A stretch of 64,000 bases of DNA, from the NCBI RefSeq assembly GCF_031143425.1, contig NC_090437.1, positions 850,839,978 to 850,903,977 of the forward strand. The letters are read 5' to 3'. The stretch comes from Pleurodeles waltl. Its lineage: Eukaryota; Chordata; Amphibia; Caudata; Salamandridae. The position numbers and the translations under genes were made by a program. The notes beneath the pieces are model-generated. The model saw only the letters and a program-made list of their open reading frames with translations. It did no database searches and was not told where the DNA came from. Positions 1-10,823 of the stretch are shown in pieces (positions within the stretch are counted from its first letter, which is position 1; each line of letters opens with the position of its first letter).

Positions 1-1019
1 ATGAGCGGTGCCCCATTCCTGATCACAGGACAGAACCAAGACCCCTCAGTCAGTAATAAGCCTAGGCATATGTGCACAAATATAGAACAGCGTGACACAA
101 GGGCCAAAATAAATAGTCAGCATACCAGATAGTCATTCAGATGTCCACTCAGTGTAGGGGCACATGTCTGTGTACCAAGCAGGGTACAAGCTCGTTTCAA
201 CATGTGATCCTCATCTAAGTCTCTTTAAAGTACTTATTATAACACCCTTCTAAATACGTATGTACCAGTCACCCATCGGGTGCAAAACATTATAGGCCAA
301 TACTTGCAAAATAAACTGTCACAATGAATGTTGCCAACTTCAAAGGAGAGCAAGTAAGTCACCAATACTGGAATGGGAGGGTAAAAGTTCCCAACTTGAA
401 ATACCAACTGTTTCAACCACACACCTTTCCCTTTGTTCCACCAGGTTCTCTGTGTTTTTTGGCTTAGTTGTTTGGGGGCATAATCTAAGAAAAAACATGC
501 AGTTCAAATCTAGTGCTTTCTGAAGACACCTTTTGTGTAAACTAATTTCCACATCCAACTCTACTCCACCCACAGTGTTGGGTGGAGACGCTGCACCCAT
601 GGGCAGAGCCTACTTTTTACTTTCCTCTGAGTAAATTATATCCAGTGACCACAGAAATCGGGGAATTCTTTAACTTAAAAAACAAAACGGTTAATGGTTA
701 TGAACATTATCTGAACTGTCATTACAATAATCATTATAAAATGAGAACGAGCCTGGAAGGAGGAATGATTTCAATAATCTTTGGTGTTCATGTAGTTACT
801 GTTACTTGTGCTGCATCGCTAAAAATGTTTTGTTTAAAAAGTTACTGGAAGATGTCAACTGCCTACTGCAACAGGATCAGAAGACCTCAATGATTTTCTC
901 CCTCTTGCACCTTCATCCTCACACCTGTCTAGCACGGTTTATTCACTACTGAATAGATTAGAAAAATTGTGACATTTATCCATCATCACATAGAATACAC
1001 CACAGGATAGGTTTAAGGA
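1..1019. other. no gene recognised
   Basis: Mixed-composition sequence with short chance reading frames only. No splice-flanked conserved exon and no transposon motif was recognised. If AGA's last exon is not here, this is either 3' intronic or intergenic DNA. Confidence 0.5.
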
Positions 1020-2290
1020 TGGGTGTGAGGGTGGTGCAAATGGGGTCAAGTCCTTTGGCAAAGTGGATAAAGCACTCAGTGTTAGCGGTTTTGATTTTGG
1101 TGACGGCTGGGCAGCAGATCAGTGCGATTTCTGAGGTGTCTTCTTGACGAAAAGAGCTTTCTGGGTGGAAAGGTCCAGCTAGATTAGCAAAATTATTGTA
1201 GATGGTGTTGATTTTGATTGTAAAGTAGTCTTAGAGTTGTGTGCTGAGTTCCTGTGATGGCAATGGAGCTGGCATGGTGAGATTCCTTTCGCCATTATGA
1301 AGTTCTCTTTGGTAGTGCTGGAGCTGTTTTAGATTAGTCTGTGAGGGTTTGTTGCTTCGAGGTGATCCGGATGTCATGGGAGAGGCACCACAGCTTGCAG
1401 TGATGCTTAGAGAGCCGGAGGATGAGAATGAGGAGGAAGGAAGAAGAATAATTATTATCAGGACTGGAGACTGGAGATCCAGATTTCCTCTGGGATTTTA
1501 TGCCAACGGCATTGGCGGTCTAGGTGGGTAGGTTTTGGGCTGGGTGAGCCAGTTTGAAGTGCATGAGGGAGTGATCAATCCATGTGAACAGGGTGGGCGG
1601 TCCACCATGGTGCTGGGAAAGCTGGTGAGGAAGGGGTCAAGGAGGTACCAGGCTATGTGGCTTAGCTCATTGTCTGAGGTCTACGATGCAGAGTTCCTCC
1701 AGGAGGCTAGTGGAGTTAGGGGGGGTGGAGGTCTGTCAGATCCGAAGCTGAGGTCACCAAGTAAGATGCAGGAGCTGAATGTGAGGGCCAGATGTCTGCA
1801 AGCATGAAGCTGAAGTTGATCTGAGTCTGGGGGAAAAAAGGCAAGGAAGTGCATCTCTAAGGGTTGTGATGCTGATGTTGAAGGCTATGTGATCTAGCTG
1901 CTTGCTGATGTGAGCTGAGTTGATGGAGCAGTTGATTTTCTTGTGGAAGATGATTGCAAGTGTTTGGTGGAGGTCGAAGCTGGCGACTGCTATGACCTTG
2001 GCTGCTGCTGAAATGAGCTATGTTTCGGTGAGGAAGAGGAGGTCTGGAACGAGGTCATGCAAGAGGTCTCAAACCTGCTTGTCGAATGAGCACGAGTTGA
2101 GGAGAAGGCAGGTGAGGGTGCATTGTGGTTGCAGTTTGTGAGCTGTGGTGAGGAAGGTGGTGAAGTGAGAGGCAGGGGATAGGAGAAGCAGCAACTGGAG
2201 CAGGAGACCCACCTTCTGTTCGTGTGGCAGAGTCCTGGGCACAGTGGGGGTCAGGCATCCAGGGTTGAGGGCATGGAGGATTTCACCCAA
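1020..2290 (-). mobile_element. L2/CR1-like LINE remnant, endonuclease domain
   Basis: Reading the minus strand from about 2290 downwards gives a broken frame with the landmarks of an apurinic-type endonuclease from an L2/CR1-group LINE. PDLLFLTET, at about 2027-2050, is the conserved block holding the catalytic Glu, and a WIDHSLMHFKL-like block, at about 1551-1583, corresponds to the terminal SDH-type motif with its catalytic His. Between them is sequence where the GDFN-type block is expected, but it is decayed. Lower coordinates (about 1050-1240) resemble the linker that precedes reverse transcriptase, with YFTIKINTIYNNF. Several stops and frame changes show it is dead. The reverse transcriptase itself is not present. 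The family assignment is from motif memory only. Confidence 0.6.
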
Positions 2291-3889
2291 GTAGCGTCTT
2301 CAGCTGCAGTGAACAAAAGGTTTTGGTGCTGGGCGTGGTTCAGGCAGGCTTGCTTTCATTGTATGCCCTAGGCGGGGCCACCATTAAAAAGGCTCCTTTA
2401 AAAGGGTGGGAGAAGCAGGCAGTGGGGGACTAGTAGCGCCAACTCCACTAGAGCAGAAAGGCAGATAGATGTAAGGGTGGCAAAGCAGAGCTGGACAGCA
2501 GGGAGAGAAGAGTGGGAAATGTGAGAAATGATCATAGGAAGAGACAAAAGTGGCCGGAAGAGAAACAGAGGGGCAAAAAGAGAGACTGTCGTACAAAAAC
2601 AGAGATAGAAACAAGAGACAGAAGTGATGTTGCAAGTCCATAAGGGCTCAGAGTCTTGGTCAGTGGCAAAGACAGGGGAAGGATCAGGAATAACTTTGAA
2701 AGAGCTACTTATACTCACATCTGCCTGCATCCTACTGTGGTGCTTCCTAAGAAAGTTAAGCTGCAGGTTTGGAATCTGAACCATACCAGAAAACCTGTGA
2801 AGTTCTGCTGGCCTTACCTGCATTGACACTTCCACCCAGCACAAGGAGTCCAGAGATGCTGACCCAGGAAACCAAGAAACTCTCTGCCTCAGTAGAGGAA
2901 GAAGGACTGTCCACGATTAACCAGCAAATGCTGGTGAAGCGAGTAGTAACTGCTTGGTAATTATTCTCACATCCTCTGCCCATATTTGCGTATTTCACTT
3001 TTGATGGACCTCCTCACCTTTTACAGTCCTGATACTTAATGGCCACTGGCCAGCATGGTCCCATGTCCCCAGAGGCTCTCTGTTAATGACAGTCTGACTC
3101 TGAAGAAATCCAGCAAATGTATGGGCAGCTTGCTGGCTAAATTCAGATAATGTGTTATCACTGTGTGCATCCTTGACTGTGGTGGGCTCTCAAACCTAGT
3201 TTCCCAGGACAGTCAGAACGCTATCAGACCTCAGTATCTTGATGTATACTTTCACAGCAAAAACCTACTTATGCGGTTTTGCTAACACCTTTTTTTCACT
3301 ATAACCAACTTTAATGTACTGTGAAAACCTGAAATAATCAAGCAAGCTTCCAAAGGAAAATACGAAAATCATTACACTAAGAACACAGGTACTAACAAGT
3401 TCATGCCTAGCAGAAGTTGCCGACAGGCTGCATGCATCACAATCTGACTTTACACATACGTTTCGTAGTGTATATACTTGTGTGTGTTTATTTAAGCACT
3501 AAAGCACTGTTCTTTTAACACAACAACCAGGCAGTCCATCTTTGTTGAAATTACACTAACAGTCATACTGCATCTATTCTATATCTTCATTCCAACACCT
3601 TTAAGTTGGACCTTCATTGTTCATACTATAAATCTCAAAGGACCAATGAGGTATTAGAGGCTAACTTTATTTCTCTAATTACATGCCCGGCATGCTGGTG
3701 TATTGAAAATGTAGGTAAATGGGTTTCTAGATGAGGCGGGGTGAAACCATACTCAAGCAGTGACCACAATTCCTGTCAGGATGAAGCACAAATAAATTCC
3801 AAATTAATCTGTGCATAACCCTCTAGTAATTTAGCACAAAGGTAGTCCGGCTTAACTTGGAGGCAATGTGTAAAGTATGCCTGCAGCAC
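2291..3889. other. no gene; purine-rich stretch then unassigned
   Basis: Positions about 2400-2640 are purine-rich on the plus strand (many AGAGACAGA-type runs) and may be the 5' untranslated part of the adjacent minus-strand LINE. The rest, 2700-3890, is A/T-rich with no recognised coding or repeat motif. Confidence 0.4.
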
Positions 3890-5640
3890 ACAATCAGTAA
3901 TAAAGTGAAAACACCACAGGAAACATTCTACACCAATTTATTTTAACAAATTGAGTAAAATGTAATAATTATTTGAGACCAAAATGACAAAAAATCTAAT
4001 TAGGAGAACTGGAGATGTGCAATTTTAAAGATTTAGGAAAAACAGTGCACAAAGAAAAGTGCCATCTGTTCACACTGGTCACAAGTTCAAGCCAACTGTG
4101 ATGGAGCATGGGATAGCTACAGGGACCAAGTTAGGGCCAGCTGAACAAAGTACCTTGCGTACAGTCTGCACAACATTGCTTTGGGTCATTTGGCGTTGGT
4201 TCAGAGACGCTGCGAGATCCACGATGAGAGTTTCTGCATCAGGTTGTGTCATACTGCGTCAGTTCCAGTGAAACTGTGCGGCAAGGCTTCACATAGTCAT
4301 GTTGGTTTTGATGGGCTGACAGGTGAGTGCGAGGCTTGGGGAGGTTTTGCGCAGCTCAGTATCCGATTCCGTTGAGGCTAGCAGCTGAGCAGCGAGGTTC
4401 TGCAAGGCTCTACATTGCTTCCGATAAAGCTTGTAGCTGTGCGGAGAAGCTTTGCATTAGATTTAATGATGACCACAGCTGGGCTGGCAAGGCACCTCTA
4501 GTCCTACTTCCAAGGATCCAGGATTGTAGGAGCACCACTTGGGGGGTTATGACACAGCAGATAGAGTCCAGGTGCAGGTTTCAAGAGACTTGGAGTCTTT
4601 TCTGTCTCTGAGGCGCAGATCAGGAGACCAGACAACTAGCACTCAGTCAGAGTTCAAGATTCAGGTCCAGCCCTTCTCACCCAGACAGCGGGGCAGCAGA
4701 GTAGCAGTCCTTCTTGCATCAGAGCAGCACAGCAGTCCTTCTGAGTATTCCAGAGGGAGGTCCAGAAGTTTACTGAAGAATAGAGTATGCAATTCCAATA
4801 TTCTTACCTGGTGCCAGCTTTGAAGTAGGAGAACCCAAAACTCAACATTCCTACTGGCTCTCAATTGGAAGTTATCACTTAATAAATGTAATAAGGTAAC
4901 CCAATGTTATCCTAGTGGAGAGGTAGGCCTTTCAGTAGACATGTAAAACTTTAAAGTACGTATCCAAATCTTTAAATAACCTGTACCCTGCTCTGTGGGC
5001 TGTTTGGGGCCTACCCTAGAGGCAATTTATATGTACTGAAAAGGAAGGTGTAGGAATGGTAAAAGGTTTATTTTGACAGGCCGAAATGGCGGTTTAAAAC
5101 TGCACATACAGGCTGCAATGGTAGGCCTAAGACATGTTTTAAAATGAAATGGCTATTTAAATGGGTGGCACAATGAGTGCTGCAGGCCCACTACAAGAGT
5201 GCTGCAGGTCCATTAGGAGCTTTCAATTTACAGGCCATAGGAGCATGTAGTACCACTTTACAAGGGATTTAGTATATTAAATGTGCAAATTGGCTGTAAG
5301 CCAATTTTACAGTGGTTATAGGAGAGAGAACAAGCACTTTAGCACTAGTGTGTATCACACCTATACAGAAAACTCTAATTATGGGTCATCTGGGCCCCAT
5401 GGAGAATGAGCTAAGGAACCCCTGTAGTTACACTATAAGGAAGAAGAAAGGATTGCCAACCCTGCTAGTTAAAAGTTAAAAAATGACTATGTAGAAAGTA
5501 TTACTTCCCACCACTACCCATCTACTACACCAAGGTGCATCCTTCGCCGTCCACCTACTGATACGGGCTCCTTCCTCCCAATGATCATGTGAGTCACTGT
5601 GAGTCCATCTCAAATATTAAGTTATTACATCTGTGTTTGG
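3890..5640. repeat. LTR-like dispersed repeat, copy 1
   Basis: This stretch is co-linear, at a diverged level, with 22390-25640. Shared blocks include GTGAAAACACCACA near 3905 and 22396, AGAGTCCAGGTGC near 4563 and 24031, a TTTGAAGTAGG block near 4821 and 24330, and the block around GAGTGCTGCAGG and CAATTTACAGGCC near 5175-5233, matching 25100-25140. It carries no open frame longer than about 95 codons. A reverse-oriented relative is at 56266-58145. The length, lack of coding capacity and paired orientation suggest a long solo LTR, but no clean TG...CA ends or target duplication were seen. Confidence 0.6.
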
Positions 5641-6559
5641 TTTTGTTTGACTTAAGGTAACCACCATCATCTTAAGTGGTGTCTGTGTGATTAAGCCCCC
5701 AGGGGTGCTTTCTACTACCTTGTAAGTGCTGAATTATATTCAGCTGTGTCAGGCTGGGAACCTGCGCGGTATATCTGTTTTCAAAGTGCGAGTGGGCATG
5801 TGCATTTACAGACCTGCACTGGTGCATGGGTAGAAACATTACAGGGCTATCTGCGTTTTTTTAGAGTACCACGTGCTGCCTTAATTAAAACGTTTGCTGA
5901 ACAGGAGCAGCCTGCTGAAGTGCACTTCATTCTCCTCCGGTGCGCCTACCCAAACTACAAGTAAGAGTGTAATTGGGTGGACACATCATGATAGGGCGTG
6001 GCAAGCCCTCTCTGATCGGCGCCGCTGTGGCTTCAACTCCAGGGTTCTGGGAGTGGTAGTCCCCGATCCCGCGTTCAGAAAGACATGTATCTGCATGTGG
6101 ATTTTTAAAAATGTTTTTTCTTTATACCGCAACAATATAAATGCTTATGAAGTGAATTTAGACCCAGGAATGTGGTTATTGTAGTTTAAGACTTGTTTCT
6201 CTGGTATCGTACTGCTGTATACTGTATTGATAAGGTAATAATTGTAAAGGTTTCCAGGTAAGCCAGCCTAAAGTGTTTGGTCATTACGTACTCAAATTCC
6301 ACGTCACTCTCAGTAGAAAACTCATAACTTTGAAACCTGAGTGACATGGTTGCGGGGTGTGCCAAAATTCTCACACGTCCATTATTGGCCCTAACTGATT
6401 GGATACAAAATGATCCACCTTTTGTAGCGCGCAGATGGTGTAGTCAGTTATTGAGTGTGCTTGACTCTCTTTCTGCCTTATTTTCGCTATGGCTTTTTTT
6501 TTTTAAGGTGGGGGGAGGGTTAGTTCTTAGACTCCTACCCCATTATATTTAAACCAAAT
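5641..6559. other. no gene recognised
   Basis: Unassigned sequence with a T9 run near 6490 followed by a GGGGGAGGG stretch. No conserved coding motif seen. Confidence 0.4.
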
Positions 6560-7356
6560 TTAGGGGAAGTGAATGAACTCCATCTTATGAGTTGTTTGTG
6601 TAAACAAGTTGTTAGACTAGTATAGTCAGGTGATAGTATTTATAATTGGAGCCATGGTATTTCGGCATTGAGGCCCACCTCCCATGTTCTTAGATGGTAC
6701 ACCCATCTTTGTCCCCTGATGTATAACTTCTTTGATATATCGGGGACACTTGTCACCATTGTTTTTCAGGACCACTGAACTAAGTTCTCTATCAGTATGG
6801 CTGTTCTCCAAATAGTGGTTGGTGGTGTTCCTTTTGCACCTAATAGTGCTACGGTGTTCATTGAGCCACACCTTTATCTTTCTGGTGGTCATTCCCACAT
6901 ACAACAGATTGCATTGACAAGTGATTAGATATACCACGTTTTCTCTGTTACAATTAGTGAGTGCCTTCAGTATCCATGGACTCCCTGTTGTGATATTTAC
7001 TTCCTTCATTTGTGTGGTAAAAGCACATACCACACAGTTCCCACATAGGAAATGTGCCGCTGGGCTTAATTACACAGAGAGTATTTTTATGGTGGAGTCA
7101 TGGACTTCTGAACCTTGGTATGTACTAGCATATCACGTATCCTAGTGTTGCGTTTGTGAGCAAAAAGTAGGGCAGGGCACTGTTTGGTTCCGCTGTTCAA
7201 TAACCTCCAGTGTTTCCAGACAATATGTTGTACCCTATTAGAGATAGGGGTATGTATGTGTTGTTACACACGCAATTCTGTCAGTGTCCGGTCTAGGATT
7301 TGTTTCCAGTACGGCCTCTCAGTTGTTGTTTCTAGCCCTTTTATGGTATCTCTCTA
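6560..7356 (-). mobile_element. Penelope-like element, GIY-YIG endonuclease remnant
   Basis: The minus strand encodes the carboxyl end of a Penelope-like retroelement. Reading down from about 7330, the linker block (LLFAHKRNTRIRDMLV), then a CGNCVVC zinc-like pair, then NVVYLITCQCNLLYVGMT, the GIY-YIG core (here VVYLI...LLYVG), followed by NEHRSTIR, the helix with the conserved Arg/Glu region. The longest intact frame, 135 codons, covers 6626-7033. A stop and frame change separate it from the linker. The reverse transcriptase that precedes this domain in complete elements is missing: the homology ends near the inverted repeat at 7357. Non-functional remnant. Confidence 0.85.
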
Positions 7357-7624
7357 GGAAAAATACAAAAGGAGGTTAATGTCAGATAAGCGTAATGGTG
7401 CCCTAGTACATCGAGTTCAAAAGTTACCCAAAAGGATATAAAAATGTGAATATCAAATAAAATAAAACAGTGCTTAGCAAAGAGAGATAAAGATAAGAAA
7501 TTTTAAGAAAAATTAGCAACCATACCGTTAAAGATAAGGCAAACATTTGTGATTTCAATAATAAACTCGATGTACTAGGGCACCATTACGTTTATCTGAC
7601 ATTAACCTCCTTTTGTATTTTTCC
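7357..7624. repeat. near-perfect 61-bp inverted repeat
   Basis: Arms 7357-7417 and 7564-7624 are reverse complements with a single mismatch (60 of 61), separated by an A/T-rich 146-nt spacer. The left arm begins GGAAAAATACAAAAGGAGGT. It lies at the truncated 5' side of the Penelope-like remnant. Inverted flanking copies are a known feature of Penelope-like elements. The spacer has no coding motif. Confidence 0.95.
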
Positions 7625-8012
7625 TTTAAACTAGAATGACACTAGTTGAATGACCCCTGGTTACCGTTTTGGCCTTATTAACTCTTGCTGCTTTCACAGA
7701 CTTCTTTTTTCCGTAATATCACAGATCTTGACAAATCATAGACTTTGTAGCACGTTTGGTATCTGATCTCTTCATGTTCTTTTCGTCTTAATTCTGTTGT
7801 AAAAGTCTAGCCTTGAACCCCACCCCATTCACTCACTAACTCTCTTCACGTCTGGTTTCAGTAATCTTTCCGACTCTGGACAATCACATCAGAAATCTTT
7901 CCGCACGGGATCCTTCGTTTGGCTCACCATTTGGTGGTGTCTGATGGTGTTCATTCTCTTTTCATTATATCAGACCAACCTTATTAGAGACATTGATCTT
8001 TTCTTTCTTTTT

Positions 8013-8069
8013 CAGCCTTGAGAAAGCCCCAGCGCATATAGCCAGAGGGGGCGAAACATGTGTCGGCTG
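8013..8069 (+). ncRNA. decayed hammerhead-ribozyme-like motif
   Basis: The stretch folds as a hammerhead: stem I CAGCC (8013-8017) with GGCTG (8065-8069); stem II GCCCC (8026-8030) with GGGGC (8048-8052) and a 17-nt loop; GAAA (8053-8056); a short stem III; and GTC at 8062-8064, where cleavage would occur. The CUGAUGA core is damaged, reading TTGAGAAA, so activity is not expected. Hammerheads are established components of Penelope-like elements, and a remnant of one lies 0.7 kb to the left, on the opposite strand. Confidence 0.6.
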
Positions 8070-10689
8070 ATCTTTGCTTTGTCTCTGTCATCGCTTTGGA
8101 CAATACTTTTGCTTTGAACAAAAACATTTGTTAAATAATATGGAATCAACACGTTTAGTCTGTACAACAATGAAATAAAAAATTTAAAAAATTTGATAAC
8201 GTCAAGAACCGTTTTGAGTGGGACTTTACCTATTTTTTGTACCATATACTCTTTCTAGAGGATTTGGGTCCTTGTCCTCTGGTCAAGACCCCATTACCAT
8301 GAACAAGGCATTTTTTACAGGAGAATAGTGACTTTGGACCCTCTCCAGTTTTTGGAGCTTTGGTTTTTCACCATTCCAAACTGGGAACTGGTAAGTTTGG
8401 GGTTGGGCTTGACTGCAACCCTAACAAGCTATACTTCTTGAAAATAACTGAAATGATGATACAACCATTCAAGAATCTTGGTGAACTGCTTCATCCAGTA
8501 GAACGTAAGCGCATGGTGGGAGGGTGAAAACAGACAGCCTCCTAGACCTTTTAGAAGGGACACATGAAGCCTACAGGCAAGTTAAATGTCAGGGTTGAAG
8601 CTGGATATATACCTTTCTTTGACCACAGGCAATGTTACAGCTCTACCCAGATGCTACAGTTAGCTATATCTTGATTTCTCCTGCACAGCTAGGGTATAGT
8701 GGCCTTGTGGCTCCTAGCTATCGTTGTTCATCAAGACATGCAACACAAATCATACAGTCAGCTGGGTCTTGTATAGGTCTTCTAGTGGATCACGTAGGTT
8801 TCTCCAAGCAGGTGTAGAACAGCATCTTGTGCCTGCAGAGACATTTGCTGTATCTCCATGGCAGCAAGGTGACCGTAGAGGCTTAGCCCCAATCTAGCTG
8901 GAGAATGTCAATCACCCAGAAGTTCCACCTCAGGTTGAGTTATCTTCTGTTTCTTTACTGACAAGCAAGCATTCTTAGTAGGGGTGGAGAAACTCACGGA
9001 GTTACATACAAACGGAGATTCCACAGAGTTCAGCGAGCAGGCAGAAACCGGTACGTTATGCTGTCCACAATGATTTTTTAGCTCTGGGAGCTTCTTCTGT
9101 GATGAGAAATCAGTGTGAACAACACCACATATCGTGCAAGAGGGCACTGTTGCTTGAATTGGTTTTACTGCTGCTCAAATAGATTTACTACAGCTTTTCC
9201 AATGCAAACAATCGCAACCGCATGACTGCCCATGTTGGGAAAATCTCATTGGGAGCCCTCCTAACATCTAAAAATCATGCTAAGGAACAAAAATTCTTGC
9301 TTGCTAACTTACTGTTGGTGAGCCAAGTGAGGAAAAACTTCACCATGTGGTAGAGTACAGAATTTGGTCGGAACCCCCACGTTACATGAGTGGCTAAACC
9401 TCTGCGAACTTTGCCTGCAGAGCAGAATTTTTCATCTACCCCCAATTCTTTGTGTCTCATCAATGACAACAAATGTATCCAGTGTAAGCAGAGGGGTACA
9501 GTTATTGCATCCCCTCTGGGTGCCAAGGAGGGAAGCAATAGCCATTAAGAGGTCTGCAACGTTCAAAATGTAAAGCCATTCTCAAATCGTGCAGCAGAAG
9601 TTGTTGCTGATCCTATGTCCCAAGCTTCTGAGCCACGGGCCAAGTCTGGTAATTTCTGATCTGGGTGTGATGGGTATTGGGCTCAGAAATGCACACCATC
9701 TGTTCTCTTGCAGTCTGCCACCACTCCCGGTTTCCACAAGAAATTGCTCCCGCACAGCAAATAGTTTGGCGGAAATCTAACTCTGGGCAAGGGAAATGTA
9801 CCCTGAACAAAGGAATGGGCTGGAGCCCCCTTACCACCTATTATATACTCTAGTGTCAGGAAGGACAGAAAAGATAAATGGACAGTTTGGTATGGCTGAA
9901 ATGGGCAGAGCATGTAACTAACATCCTCTGCGGATTCCACGTGTCCAAACATGCCATCATTGAAGAACTCACCTGTGGATCACACAGTCCGCATTTATAG
10001 CCTCCATAAAAATCCAAGAAATTAGGCAGTTCATTAATCGAGAAAAGCCAGTAGGCATAACTATTTTTTTTTAAACAGACAATATTTTAAGTTTAGGCAA
10101 TAAATATTAAAACCTACTGTACCTCAAAGATAAATCAATGTATTAAGACTAGTAAGAGAATGTTGGTAAACTGCAGATAAAACATTCCTTAGACCTAGTG
10201 AGTCTGTTAAGGAGCAAGGAAAGGAGCGTTGTTGAGAACAGTTAGCAGATGAAATAGTGAAGTCTCATTTCATTTGTTAGATTCCCATTCAGTTCATAAG
10301 CATCCTAAAACAGAACCAAGCAGTTGACTACATTGCATTTAAAACTTTGTGTATTTTGCACAAGAGCATGCAAGTAGGTGGTAAGTGTGGAGCAATTTCA
10401 AATCTCTGTTGTTCATGTGGTGGTGTGAGAAGATGCAAGGTGACATTGCCATGTGTTACCCAGCATCCTTATTCCAGGAGAAACCACAGTGCTGTGAAAC
10501 AATGTCCTATAGCTGTCAACATGATGGTGCAGCACCTCAGATTTGAAAAAGACTTCTCAGGGTAAATACACGACTTACCTTTTGAGCCTTCTAAAGTGCT
10601 AACAATAAAGTACCGAATGGAGTGCATATGAAATACTAGACATTGTTTGTACAGGAAACTATGCATTCAAATGTAAACTGAAAACATAC
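8070..10689. other. no gene recognised (intronic or 3' flank of AGA)
   Basis: A minus-strand 79-codon frame (8908-9147) with CTICG and a Lys-rich tail (VKKQKITQPEV) is the most protein-like item here but matches nothing I recognise. The expected C-terminal AGA exon was looked for and not seen. The rest is unassigned. Confidence 0.4.
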
Positions 10690-10823
10690 CGTAGCTCCCT
10701 GTGGCATTGGCACAGATGACTGCCCCAAAGAATTCTGGGACATGCTTCTGGATCCTTGAAATAACTTTCTGACAAGCAGTGGTGGGATCTGTTCCGTATC
10801 TCATATATTCTACTGCTTGGTAA
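10690..10823 (-). CDS. AGA: AGA exon: penultimate beta-chain exon
   Basis: Minus-strand exon of 134 nt, phase 2 in (AG|T gives Ser) and phase 1 out (G|G.. gives Gly). Acceptor lies after a pyrimidine tract ending TTAAATTAG, donor is GTATGT. It encodes [20 protein letters not shown], then [18 protein letters not shown] and NATGSY, matching human residues 272-310. The two Cys that form the human C286-C306 disulfide are present, and NAT keeps the N-glycosylation sequon at human N308, which in human carries the lysosomal targeting sugar. The next exon, expected to encode about 35 C-terminal residues, was not found in 1-10689. Confidence 0.97.

Noticed and set aside
237..600. Overlapping short minus-strand frames at the left edge
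   Set aside because: No conserved motif, no splice context, and amino-acid composition looks random; not reported as genes.
1..10689. C-terminal AGA exon
   Set aside because: Searched the minus strand for the expected Cys-Asn-Lys and Phe-Met-Val-Tyr type blocks and saw none; likely outside the window.
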